Shown one piece after another: positions 31,200 to 39,057 of a stretch of DNA of 64,000 nt. The notes below the pieces were generated by a model that made no database searches, had not been told where the DNA came from, and worked only from the letters and a program-made list of their open reading frames with translations. The stretch lies in NCBI RefSeq assembly GCF_900108035.1, contig NZ_FNVS01000008.1:123730-187729 (forward strand), given 5' to 3'. Origin of the DNA: Parabacteroides chinchillae. GTDB lineage: Bacteria; Bacteroidota; Bacteroidia; Bacteroidales; Tannerellaceae. The first letter of the stretch is position 1. Each line of letters begins with the position of its first letter. The translations under genes were made by a program, and so were the position numbers.

Positions 31200-33410
31200 T
31201 CAATTGTTTTTATATAGTTTCTTTCTCATTTGCATATATTCGTCTTCGTCTTGGCTGGAAGAAGGGACAACCTCTTTTTTCCGGTTTGCCTTTATTTCAA
31301 GGGCACGTTCTTTTTGTTCGTTGGTAACCTCTTTTGCATTCTTACCGCCATTAAGTTTGGCAGCTACGCCGTACGGCAGTTGTTCATCCAGCCAGTCTGC
31401 GACTTCGCGGGCTTCGTTTTCATATTGTAAAACAGCCTCTTTCTGGGCTGCCTGGCGCCATACATGGTGTCCCAGGTTATGGGCGGTTTCTTCCGTTTCT
31501 TCGGCGTGGCTCTTAACTGCCTTACGGGCAGCAAAGCAGGTAAACATAAAACGTCCGTCCATCGTATAGAGGTCGCATTCTTCTTCATCCCAATACATAT
31601 GGGCTTCCACTGTGGCAGCATAACCCAGGTAATTACGGATCACTTCACTGATTGAAGCGACATCCGGTATTTCAAACATATATTTTTGTCCTGCTTTTTC
31701 GATTACGATATTGCCACGCTGGCGGGTAATTTCCTGTTTGGTATAGTTGCCTGCCACATGCCGCCATACACGGGAATCAATTTCATTTGCTTCCGGGTGG
31801 ATACTTTCAGCGTATAACTCTGTACGGCTTTCACCTGTACGGGTTACCTGGTTGTTCCAATCGTCTATCTTTCGGGCTATCTGTCCAATTACTTCTTCAT
31901 AGGACGGAAATGTTTCTTTATTCAGGTAATCCTCATTGGCGGTATTCTCTATATCAGTAGAACCCCAGCTTGACCCAAGCCAGTTAAACTCATTACGGAT
32001 TGTTTTCTTAAACAGGCGGAACTGGGTTTCAGCATAGTTAGCTTGGGAGTTATGCGCTTCGATGGTTCTAACCTTTCGGCAAACTTGTGTCAAAAACTCT
32101 ACGCTTTCACCGCCAGTGAATGCACCGTGGTTGTCGCTTACAAACTCCATGATCTCCCGGCGTCCGCATCCTTCCAAGCCCATCAAAACGGCTTGCTTCA
32201 CCATTTCCGGCGTCTCTTTGTGCTGACCTTTTATGGCAGGTGCCCAGCCTACGATTTTACCCGTTGCAACGTCTGTAACCATAATGATATACAGACGCAT
32301 GGAACGGAGTTTACCGGTTTTATCGAGATAAGAATAGGCTAATGTTCCGGAACCATCGGCACACCAAAGGGAATTTCCATAACGGAGGGATTCAGACGGT
32401 ATGTATGACAGGAAAGTAGAAGCATAAGCTTTCCATCCGTGACGTTCCTTGTAGGTTTTAAGGCGTGTATCATACATGTTGGTATAATGGCAGAAGGTGG
32501 AATAACTCAGAACCTTTTCGCCCAACCATTGTATATCGCGTTCGTACTGGCTCCAAAGGGCAACCTTTGTTTCTTTGGCTGATCCGCCGAAGTTCATCCA
32601 TAGCTTTAGGATAAGTGCTTCGTGGATGTCAAAGCGTTTTATTTCGCCTGTATCTTCGTCTACCAGTTTGTATTTACCCAGTTTACGGGCGTTATCGTTA
32701 CCGAACCGGTTCGTTACAAAAAAGGCATATTGTTCCGATTCATCTGCCGGAAAATAATGTAATTTTTTGCGGAGGCTCCCTCCGGTTGTAATCATAAAAC
32801 CTTCCAGTTGCTTTTTGTGGAGGATGGTTGCACAGGCTTCATAGAAAGCCTCTTTTGTTTTGATGCCGAACTCTTTGAATCCTCCATTAACAACCAGGGC
32901 TTTTATGCAGCGTGCCCATGTAATAGCTTCAGCCAACTCATGGGCTTTGTCAAGGTTGTATTTACAGGTACCATTTATCTTCTTAAAACGGAAAATAGTC
33001 ACGTCGTTATTGCTGATCCGCTGGCTTACGTATTGCTGGATCATATCCGTTGTACTTCTTTCGACAGCCCTGCGTCCTATTTCCACGGAACTGTCAGCAG
33101 CCAGCAACAACGAATCTTTATCGCCCAGACGTGAACGGTACTGTGTATCTTTCCTGTCCGGTATTCTGTCAAAATCATAGTAAAACTGGCCGTTTATACG
33201 GGCATAACGCCAGGCTTTCCCTGTATCGGGTAGAATATCCTTTGACTGGTGGCAGGGAGGGACGGATTTCTTATAATTTAATCTACCTATTTTCCATAGA
33301 TAGTCAGACATTCGTTCTCCCAGCACCTCGCAGATATACCTTTCCGAAACCCACAAGGTTGTGGCTTCCTGGAAGCGTCGTACTACTATGTCATTTTGCC
33401 GGATATTCAT
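31200..33410 (-). CDS. MuA-like DDE transposase
   Basis: 736 residues. The catalytic triad is visible as Asp352 (WCADGSGT), Asp426 (FVSDNHGAF) and Glu461 (NYAETQFR), a D-74-D-35-E spacing right for the rve/DDE fold of Mu transposases. The N-terminal part has HTH-type DNA binding (RYICEVLGERMSDYLWKIGR); the C-terminus is a beta-barrel with a charged tail. It catalyses insertion and replicative transposition of the prophage with the MuB-like ATPase. Confidence 0.93.
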   Translation of the reverse strand: MNIRQNDIVVRRFQEATTLWVSERYICEVLGERMSDYLWKIGRLNYKKSVPPCHQSKDILPDTGKAWRYARINGQFYYDFDRIPDRKDTQYRSRLGDKDSLLLAADSSVEIGRRAVERSTTDMIQQYVSQRISNNDVTIFRFKKINGTCKYNLDKAHELAEAITWARCIKALVVNGGFKEFGIKTKEAFYEACATILHKKQLEGFMITTGGSLRKKLHYFPADESEQYAFFVTNRFGNDNARKLGKYKLVDEDTGEIKRFDIHEALILKLWMNFGGSAKETKVALWSQYERDIQWLGEKVLSYSTFCHYTNMYDTRLKTYKERHGWKAYASTFLSYIPSESLRYGNSLWCADGSGTLAYSYLDKTGKLRSMRLYIIMVTDVATGKIVGWAPAIKGQHKETPEMVKQAVLMGLEGCGRREIMEFVSDNHGAFTGGESVEFLTQVCRKVRTIEAHNSQANYAETQFRLFKKTIRNEFNWLGSSWGSTDIENTANEDYLNKETFPSYEEVIGQIARKIDDWNNQVTRTGESRTELYAESIHPEANEIDSRVWRHVAGNYTKQEITRQRGNIVIEKAGQKYMFEIPDVASISEVIRNYLGYAATVEAHMYWDEEECDLYTMDGRFMFTCFAARKAVKSHAEETEETAHNLGHHVWRQAAQKEAVLQYENEAREVADWLDEQLPYGVAAKLNGGKNAKEVTNEQKERALEIKANRKKEVVPSSSQDEDEYMQMRKKLYKNN

Positions 33411-33466
33411 TGTTTAAATACTGTTTAAATTGTTTCCACCCCGGTCTCGCTCCGGTAATTGCAAGT

Positions 33467-33500
33467 CATTGGCTTTCCTAGTGGAATTTGTTTATATTTG
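33467..33500 (+). promoter_or_regulatory. Rightward promoter of the small CDS at 33528
   Basis: The -7 element TATATTTG (33493-33500) with a 20-base spacer to TTGG (33469-33472), which differs from the TTTG consensus by one base. It lies 28 bases before the ATG and is antisense to the early leftward operon. Confidence 0.5.
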
Positions 33501-33527
33501 CATCATCAAAACATTAATTTTCAGAGT

Positions 33528-33806
33528 ATGATTGACCTTGAATTATTTAAAGACCCCGAAAATCAGCTAAGAATAGCTATAGACAGGATTAAACCATCAT
33601 TGCTTGGTATGGAGTGCCCAATCCATAAGCGCAAACTGCGGTTGCGTTCCGTTCGGTTCTATTATGACGAAGAATATCTTTATGCCGAAATTTGGGATTA
33701 TTGCTGTACAGAGTTTGCGGAACAAGTGGCGAACATAATCCTTGAAGGAAAGATGTTTGACAAAGTATACATCATAGAAGGAGATCAGAAAAGACTCTGC
33801 AGATAG
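33528..33806 (+). CDS. Small phage protein antisense to the early operon
   Basis: 92 residues from the Met in MIDLELFKDPENQL. It contains CPIHKRKL and WDYCCTEFAEQVANIIL, with pairs of cysteines and a His, a small-protein type I recall from other phages. It has its own promoter. Its 3' part overlaps a leftward gene on the other strand by 210 bases, so one of the two is partly spurious or they truly share sequence. Confidence 0.55.
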   Translation: MIDLELFKDPENQLRIAIDRIKPSLLGMECPIHKRKLRLRSVRFYYDEEYLYAEIWDYCCTEFAEQVANIILEGKMFDKVYIIEGDQKRLCR

Positions 33807-33956
33807 CTCTTTCGTTTCTATTCCGAAGGTATTTGAAGTTAGTTCTTTATCTCCATGCATTCTGAAAAAATCATGGGCATGTTCTTTGGCCTCTTGTCTG
33901 CTGTAGCCTGTAACACAAGCTGTCAATATCAATCTTTTGTAGCTTTTAGTTGTCAT
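33597..33956 (-). CDS. Early phage protein overlapping a convergent gene
   Basis: 119 residues. The N-terminal half (SRQEAKEHAHDFFRMHGD) looks like a soluble helical protein and follows the membrane gene by 20 bases, fitting the early operon. The last 70 codons overlap the plus-strand gene. The C-terminal part is low in protein-like character, so the true product could be shorter by frameshift. Function unknown. Confidence 0.4.
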   Translation of the reverse strand: MTTKSYKRLILTACVTGYSRQEAKEHAHDFFRMHGDKELTSNTFGIETKELSAESFLISFYDVYFVKHLSFKDYVRHLFRKLCTAIIPNFGIKIFFVIIEPNGTQPQFALMDWALHTKQ

Positions 33957-33976
33957 TGTATTATGATTTAATTATG

Positions 33977-34201
33977 TTATTTTCCACCGCCTAGCTTATC
34001 CAGCAACTTATTCATTCGTTTAAAGTCTCTTTTTGGAAGGTTGGCCATAATGATACACCAAACAGCCACACTGGCTAACATGGCGTATGCTTGCCAGGGA
34101 ATAGGAATACCTTCATCTATACACCATTCTATAGTTTGCAATCCTCCGACAGCAAACACAACCATAAGTACAGACATAAGGAGTAGAATTAATGCCCTCA
34201 T
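33977..34201 (-). CDS. Small two-span membrane protein
   Basis: 74 residues from the Met in MRALILLLMSVLMVVF; a longer frame upstream lies inside the ATPase gene. Two hydrophobic segments (residues about 2-20 and 36-52) and a basic C-terminus (KRDFKRMNKLLDKL). Its start directly follows the stop of the RecA-like ATPase. It may be an inner-membrane exclusion protein; unknown. Confidence 0.5.
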   Translation of the reverse strand: MRALILLLMSVLMVVFAVGGLQTIEWCIDEGIPIPWQAYAMLASVAVWCIIMANLPKRDFKRMNKLLDKLGGGK

Positions 34202-34202
34202 A

Positions 34203-34796
34203 TTAAAGCCCTCCAAATAAATCGGGCTGGTTGCTGGCAAATACCTGAACCGCCGTGGAACGGTTATACCTTCCGTGTACAGAGGCAATGCCATCTTTCA
34301 CGAATACCAAAACATCCACTTCATGTTTATATTTGGTAATGTTTTCACCCATTTGCATGACCAGGTGCCAGGATAATTTACGACGGCTGAATTTCTTACG
34401 AAGGCTTACCCACTGGTCTACATTCATCTTTACATGTTGAACGGAATCAATAAAGACAAAGCGGTACCCACCCTTTTGTAGAAGCCTTTCAATTTCATTC
34501 AAATCACGCAAATGCACAAACCGCACGTTCTGAGAGGTAACGCCGCATAATTTTATGCGTTGTTGTAAAGTCTTACTATTGATACGTTCTTCTGCAGATA
34601 TATACAATATGCGTCCGAACTGGCTGACATATTGGGCAAACTTGGCGCAAAATGTACTTTTACCACTTTTTGCCGGCCCTTGTATAAGGGTCGAGAAACG
34701 TATATCGGGTTCTCCAAAGATACGTTTCCAGTCTCCTGTAAACGGGTACGTTTCAATTGTACGTTCTGCAATGTCTTTAGGACTCCATGTTTTCAT
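34203..34796 (-). CDS. RecA/RadA-like P-loop ATPase
   Basis: 197 residues. Walker A GPAKSGKST near residue 40, Walker B RFVFIDSVQ near 110, and a core with GRILYISAEERINSKTL and a sensor-like LVMQMGEN. This is the compact RecA/DnaB-type fold used by phage-encoded recombination or replication accessory ATPases. The transcript begins upstream at the early promoter. Confidence 0.75.
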   Translation of the reverse strand: MKTWSPKDIAERTIETYPFTGDWKRIFGEPDIRFSTLIQGPAKSGKSTFCAKFAQYVSQFGRILYISAEERINSKTLQQRIKLCGVTSQNVRFVHLRDLNEIERLLQKGGYRFVFIDSVQHVKMNVDQWVSLRKKFSRRKLSWHLVMQMGENITKYKHEVDVLVFVKDGIASVHGRYNRSTAVQVFASNQPDLFGGL

Positions 34797-34798
34797 AA

Positions 34799-34990
34799 TT
34801 ACTTACTGATTACGGTTACATTTTCTTCTTTTTTTACAGAACCGCCTAAGTCTATTGCAACTTTGCGGATGCGTTTTGAGAGGTCGCTGTTAGTTTTGCA
34901 GTTTAATGCAAGGCTAACGGTTTCACGCCTACACTGGAATATTGTTTCCAGCTTTTTCCTGATCTCTGTGTCTACTAAAATTTTTGCCAT
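34799..34990 (-). CDS. Small early protein, first gene of the leftward operon
   Basis: 63 residues from the Met in MAKILVDTEIRKK; a Met two codons upstream is possible. Helical, with KIRKVAIDLGGSVKK-like basic patch, suggesting DNA binding. Its position directly after the early promoter opposite the repressor is where Mu carries ner/Cro-type genes, but no HTH is clear. Confidence 0.5.
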   Translation of the reverse strand: MAKILVDTEIRKKLETIFQCRRETVSLALNCKTNSDLSKRIRKVAIDLGGSVKKEENVTVISK

Positions 34991-35034
34991 ATACAACTCG
35001 TTTTGTGAATATTTTCTATCTTTACAGCCACCCT

Positions 35035-35044
35035 AACAGCTGTT
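35035..35044. promoter_or_regulatory. Palindrome at the early transcript start
   Basis: The perfect 10-base palindrome AACAGCTGTT lies about 10 bases after the -7 element, near the expected start of the leftward transcript. It may be an additional protein-binding site. Confidence 0.35.
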
Positions 35045-35053
35045 ATGATGTTG

Positions 35054-35084
35054 CAAACATACACACAATTTGGGAATATGCAAA
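35054..35084 (-). promoter_or_regulatory. Early leftward promoter of the prophage
   Basis: On the minus strand TTTG (35081-35084) and TATGTTTG (35054-35061) are spaced by 19 bases, a full consensus match. It drives the transposition and early operon. Operator-like repeats cover the spacer and the -33, which fits repression in the lysogen. Confidence 0.8.
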
Positions 35085-35117
35085 CAAAATGGGAATAAAT
35101 ATCACACAAAATGGGAA
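35062..35117 (+). promoter_or_regulatory. Three tandem operator-like repeats
   Basis: Direct repeats CACACAATTTGGGAA (35062-35076), CAAACAAAATGGGAA (35081-35095) and CACACAAAATGGGAA (35103-35117) start 19 and 22 bases apart, about two helical turns. The first lies between the early -33 and -7, the second covers the -33, and the third overlaps the repressor start codon. Binding would silence the early promoter and adjust repressor synthesis. Confidence 0.72.
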
Positions 35118-35920
35118 GTTTTTTTAACAAAGGAGATGTACTTAATAGGATAAAGGAGCGTTATTCTTTAAAAAATAATGCTGATTTAGCTCGTTTTTTA
35201 GGTGTTGCACCTAATACTATTACGAACTGGTACAATAGAGGTACTTTTGATATTGATCTCATATACACAAAATGTGAAGGAATTGATTTTAATTGGTTAT
35301 TCAAGGGAGGTAGTATCATTCCTTCTGAGAATGCGAAAGCAAATAACGCTCCTCTGATTTCATTAGTGTCCAACTATGAAGATTTAACACGTATCCCTAT
35401 CGTTGATATATCAGTTGCTGCAGGTTCTGGATATATAAATTCAGACTACATAGAGGAAGTAGAATGCATCTCTATGCCGTCTACAATGATCAAAGATGGG
35501 AAGCAATATCTTTGTGTACGCGTGAAAGGTCAAAGCATGGTTCCTTCTATCATGGATGGAGGCTATTTGATCATTCGTTTACTAGATAGGTCAGAATGGG
35601 AGAGTATTCGTGATAACTATGTATATGTAGTAAGCGATACGGAAGGCAAAGCCTATGTAAAAAGATTAAAAAATCGCTTGCGGCAGCACGGCTTTATTGT
35701 CTGCATGTCCGACAATGTGGAAAAGCAACACTATCCCAACTTCAACCTATATCAAGAAGAACTAAACACCATTTGGTATGCAGAGTGGTATTTCTCCGCT
35801 AAGATTCCCAACATTCAGGAAACTTATTACCACAAACAAGCCGAACTGGAAGACAGAATAGATGAACTAGCCTTACAATATCAACAACTGTCAAAAGCTA
35901 TTAATATACATAATTCATAA
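35111..35920 (+). CDS. Phage repressor (HTH plus S24 peptidase-like domain)
   Basis: 269 residues. The N-terminal HTH (LGVAPNTITNWYNRG, about 30-45) is followed by a LexA/CI-type C-terminal domain: the cleavage-like ISVAAGSGY near residue 104, the Ser in KGQSMVPSIMDGG and the Lys in GKAYVKRLK. RecA-stimulated self-cleavage is therefore likely, so DNA damage would induce the prophage. Its start codon is within the third operator repeat. It is followed after 4 bases by the MuF-like gene. Confidence 0.88.
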   Translation: MGSFFNKGDVLNRIKERYSLKNNADLARFLGVAPNTITNWYNRGTFDIDLIYTKCEGIDFNWLFKGGSIIPSENAKANNAPLISLVSNYEDLTRIPIVDISVAAGSGYINSDYIEEVECISMPSTMIKDGKQYLCVRVKGQSMVPSIMDGGYLIIRLLDRSEWESIRDNYVYVVSDTEGKAYVKRLKNRLRQHGFIVCMSDNVEKQHYPNFNLYQEELNTIWYAEWYFSAKIPNIQETYYHKQAELEDRIDELALQYQQLSKAINIHNS

Positions 35921-35924
35921 AATC

Positions 35925-36515
35925 ATGTCGTTCCAATATAATACATTTGATACTGCTTATTCTGAGATCATAAATATAAATCTATTTCGATTTCACATAG
36001 CTAAAACAAAAGAAGATGTTTATATTATTAATGAATTATTTCGTAAAAGTTCCTCTTTTTCTAATTTCAAAAATGCAATATTTGAACTATTTCCAAACTA
36101 TGATATACAATCATTACAAAATGAATATTCATATGCTGTAAATGCTTGCCTGTTGGGTTCTACTTATTGGCGACTAAAAGGGAAAAGCAAACTATTTCCT
36201 TATTGGAGAATTGACACCATAAGAGATAGAGAATATCCAGTAGAATTTGATCTAATTGATGGAATAATACTTTCATCTGATTTGGATGCATGGAATAGTA
36301 TATTTCCTCCTAATTTTTCAGGAGACATATCATATGTTACTCCTTGTATGGCTCATGAAGTAGATCATATAGACCATCATTTAATGAATGAACGATTAAA
36401 GCAATTTCAAAGTACGACTTTTTGGAAAGAATGTACATTGAAAGGTTTTGGCATTAATCGTGCTATAATAGAATTGGCAAACAAAGAGAATGAGCAATAT
36501 TTGTTATCATTATAA
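35925..36515 (+). CDS. Free-standing MuF-domain protein, paralogue of the portal fusion's head-morphogenesis domain
   Basis: 196 residues, starting 4 bases after the repressor stop, so probably made in the lysogen from the repressor transcript. It aligns end to end with about residues 498-690 of the portal/MuF/nuclease protein: ININLFRFHIAKT against MEINLFHFSAAKT, INELFRKSSSFSNF against LNSLFRESNSFEDF, LFPYWRIDT against LFPYWEYKT, IFPPN...TPCMAHEV against IFPPN...VPRMAHEV. The paired cysteines (KCRC) of the family are lost. It has no portal and no nuclease part. Its AT-rich codons differ from the late gene. A dominant-negative or assembly-blocking role against superinfecting phages, or self-protection from the nuclease, is inferred. 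Confidence 0.85.
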   Translation: MSFQYNTFDTAYSEIININLFRFHIAKTKEDVYIINELFRKSSSFSNFKNAIFELFPNYDIQSLQNEYSYAVNACLLGSTYWRLKGKSKLFPYWRIDTIRDREYPVEFDLIDGIILSSDLDAWNSIFPPNFSGDISYVTPCMAHEVDHIDHHLMNERLKQFQSTTFWKECTLKGFGINRAIIELANKENEQYLLSL

Positions 36516-37005
36516 AAAACTACTAGTACAACTTTACGCCATAGAAAAAAAGTATGGCATAAAGTATGGCATTTTCTATGGCAAACCACTAGTACAATTT
36601 ACGCCATACTTTATGCATCATTTGCATACCATAAAAACACCCTTTCAGGGGTCATTCAAAACAACATCTTTAATTTGCCTGTTTTTAGCCCTGTGACACG
36701 CGCCAAATTAAACTTAGGTAACTTTGTCCAGAAAAAAGAAAGCCTCCGTTTAAAAGCTGATTCAATCTAGTTCAACTTTAATGAAGGCTGTTCGAAGTGG
36801 TTGTTTTCGTCCTAACTATTGTTTTATAATGACTTATCTATTTTTTTATATTTTGTACTATTGGTATTGCCCCCTATAAAAAACCTAACGGATAGTGAAT
36901 ATCTTTATAGTTTTTAAACACGAAAGTGAATTCGGATATGCAACATATAAAAGAAAGATTCTATCTTTGTAAAGTCATACAGTATTATTAAAACCACGAA
37001 ATATC
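36516..37005. repeat. 490-base gap: phage end repeats, boundary, host promoter region
   Basis: No gene. Bases 36522-36543 and 36588-36608 are near-identical direct repeats (ACTAGTACAA then TTTACGCCATA). Within 36552-36616 there are several TATGGC units, with GCATAAAGTATGGC (36557-36570) repeated in inverted form (36603-36616). This clustering at the repressor end is like MuA-binding sites. The phage terminus is probably between 36,620 and 36,720. The remainder looks like host leader: a -7 element TATCTTTG (36962-36969) about 37 bases before the next ATG, without a good -33. Confidence 0.6.
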
Positions 37006-39036
37006 ATGAAGAGATCAAGAACCACGCTGACGTGCATGCTTGTATGCATGCTTTTCGTTTTTACGCACTTGGTGAACAGTGCGGTTTCTGTGAAGAAAAA
37101 AAATGGAAATATTATTCTTTCCAATGGTAAAACGGAACTTGTTTTTTCGGATTCCAAGAATTTTAAATTAGTTTCCATGCATGCCGGAAACCGGGCGTTG
37201 CTTCCTGCAAAAGGAGTCGATATGGCACCCTGGCAAATCACATATAAAGGAGAGAATGGGGAAAATCCTACACTACTGCCGGTAAACGGCACCTACGAAG
37301 GAGTGGAAGTGAAGGAAGAAGGCAACCGTGCCACACTCGTTTTTACCTGGCAGATGGTTTTACGGTATACGCCTACATATCCGGTTCGCATGTCTGTGTC
37401 TTTGTCTGACGATTCCGAACTGGCACAATGGAACATCGAAGCTTCTATGCCGGAAGGTTGGGTGGTAAGCCAGTTGGAATTTCCACGTATTCCGGTGTCC
37501 AGACCTGAAGGAGCTAAACTTATCATTCCTTTTGGCTGGGGTATAGAATATGAAATGGGACGGCAGAGCGAATATGGAGCACGTTATCCTTCATGCACAG
37601 GCGGTATGCAGTTTTTGCTTATGCATAATTCCGAAGGTGCTTTTTATTATGCAACCGAAGACCGTGGCGCGTGCGGTAAATCATTAAAGGTGAAAGATAA
37701 CGGTACGATCGCTACTTTCCAGACAGATATTGTTGCATCTGAAGGCTGGACAAAAGCGGGGCATTTTAAGTTACCCTGGACTACCGTTACCGGTTTTAAC
37801 CCGAAAGGCTGGATAGCAGCCACTACTGAATGGTATCGTCCGTTTACTTTTACTACCGAATGGGGAGGCAAACTGTTGACCGAACGTTCTATTCCGGAAT
37901 GGCTCCGCAATGCGGATATGTGGATCCGTCCGCGTAATTTATCTCCCGAAATCATGCAAGGAGTACGGGATGCTTTGAAATTTTACGGTAAAGGATGCGG
38001 CATTCATTGGTACGACTGGCATCAGATTCCTTATGATACACATTATCCGGATTACTTTCCGGCCAAAGAAGGCTTTGCAGAAGCTGTAAAAGAAGCGCAG
38101 AAGTTGGGAGGTCATGTTACACCTTATATAAATGGCCGTTTATGGGACCCGGCAACGGAAAGCTATGGCCGGTTGAATGGTAAGGATGCCTCTTGCCGTA
38201 AAGCGGACGGAGCTTTGTATACCGAGGTGTACGGTTCTAAAGTGCCTAACTCGGTAACCTGTCCTTCTTCCCCGATCTGGCAGAATATATTGAAGGGATT
38301 GGTAGACCGTATACAAAACGAACTGGGAACCAGCGGCGTATATATCGACCAGATAGCAGCAGCGGCTTCCGAACCTTGCTATGCTAAAAATCATTCGCAT
38401 CCTGCCGGAGGCGGAGATTTCTGGCCTAAGGCCTATCGCAGCCTGCTGACAGATATGCACGCTAATCATCTGAAAAAAGACAATATCTTCACCAGTGAAG
38501 AAAATGCAGAGTGTTATATCGACCTTTTCGACATGCTGCTTGTGGTAAATACGGCTCATAATGCCAATATCCGTATGGTACCTCTTTTCCCGATCGTATA
38601 TTCGGATCGTGCTATATATAGTGGATTTGCTTATCAGCCTTCAAACCTGACCGATGGAGTGTTCCGCTATATCAGTATGCAGAGTTTGTTGTGGGGTTCG
38701 CAACTCGGATGGGTGAATCCTGTGCTTCTGATGAAACCCGAATCGCGTACCGAAGCACAATTCCTGAAAAATATGATGTTATTCCGCAAGAAACAACACG
38801 ACTTGTTCCTGGGCGGACGTTATATGCAGGAAATTATTCCTGCGGGCGATAATCCAACGCGTGATATACCCGGTTACGAAATCTCCCCGGTAGTTCGCGC
38901 AGCCGAATGGACAAGCGTAGACGGCAAGAAGGCCATACTTGTAGTAAACATGGATGAAAACAAACATAAAGTGTATTTACCTGGAAATAAAGAAATAGAA
39001 ATAGACGGACTTAGCTGTATGAGAATAAACCAATAA
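37006..39036 (+). CDS. Secreted DUF6259-type glycoside hydrolase
   Basis: 676 residues with a signal peptide (TCMLVCMLFVFTHLVNSAV). The N-terminal beta-sandwich (about 30-290) precedes a TIM barrel with WIRPRNLSPEIMQGVRDAL, GIHWYDWHQIPYDTHYP (typical acid pair region), GVYIDQIAAAA and FTSEENAECYIDLFD. This is the DUF6259 family of the Bacteroidetes. It forms an operon-like series with the KDG kinase and KDPG aldolase, which suggests release of a uronate- or hexonate-containing sugar outside or in the periplasm. The substrate is unknown. Confidence 0.75.
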   Translation: MKRSRTTLTCMLVCMLFVFTHLVNSAVSVKKKNGNIILSNGKTELVFSDSKNFKLVSMHAGNRALLPAKGVDMAPWQITYKGENGENPTLLPVNGTYEGVEVKEEGNRATLVFTWQMVLRYTPTYPVRMSVSLSDDSELAQWNIEASMPEGWVVSQLEFPRIPVSRPEGAKLIIPFGWGIEYEMGRQSEYGARYPSCTGGMQFLLMHNSEGAFYYATEDRGACGKSLKVKDNGTIATFQTDIVASEGWTKAGHFKLPWTTVTGFNPKGWIAATTEWYRPFTFTTEWGGKLLTERSIPEWLRNADMWIRPRNLSPEIMQGVRDALKFYGKGCGIHWYDWHQIPYDTHYPDYFPAKEGFAEAVKEAQKLGGHVTPYINGRLWDPATESYGRLNGKDASCRKADGALYTEVYGSKVPNSVTCPSSPIWQNILKGLVDRIQNELGTSGVYIDQIAAAASEPCYAKNHSHPAGGGDFWPKAYRSLLTDMHANHLKKDNIFTSEENAECYIDLFDMLLVVNTAHNANIRMVPLFPIVYSDRAIYSGFAYQPSNLTDGVFRYISMQSLLWGSQLGWVNPVLLMKPESRTEAQFLKNMMLFRKKQHDLFLGGRYMQEIIPAGDNPTRDIPGYEISPVVRAAEWTSVDGKKAILVVNMDENKHKVYLPGNKEIEIDGLSCMRINQ

Positions 39037-39057
39037 TAAGTAATTCGTTAACAATTT

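Larger units (their letters stand above)
1..36650. mobile_element. Mu-like transposable prophage (left part outside window)
   Basis: A near-complete transposable prophage. The signature genes are a MuA-like DDE transposase, a MuB-like ATPase, DUF3164 and GemA-like early genes, a Mu gp28-type terminase, a DUF935-type portal, Mu gpG, gp36 and gp37 homologues, a lysis cassette, a tape measure and tail fibres. The repressor-proximal end is at the right and carries clustered short repeats typical of transposase-binding ends. The other end lies beyond base 1. The exact right boundary is not resolved, because the opposite flank needed to see the target-site duplication is missing. The morphogenesis genes form two divergent blocks meeting at 16,308-16,489. 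Confidence 0.93.

Noticed and set aside
36640..36720. Insertion sequence remnant between prophage and host gene
   Set aside because: No open frame or terminal inverted repeats could be identified; left as part of the boundary region.
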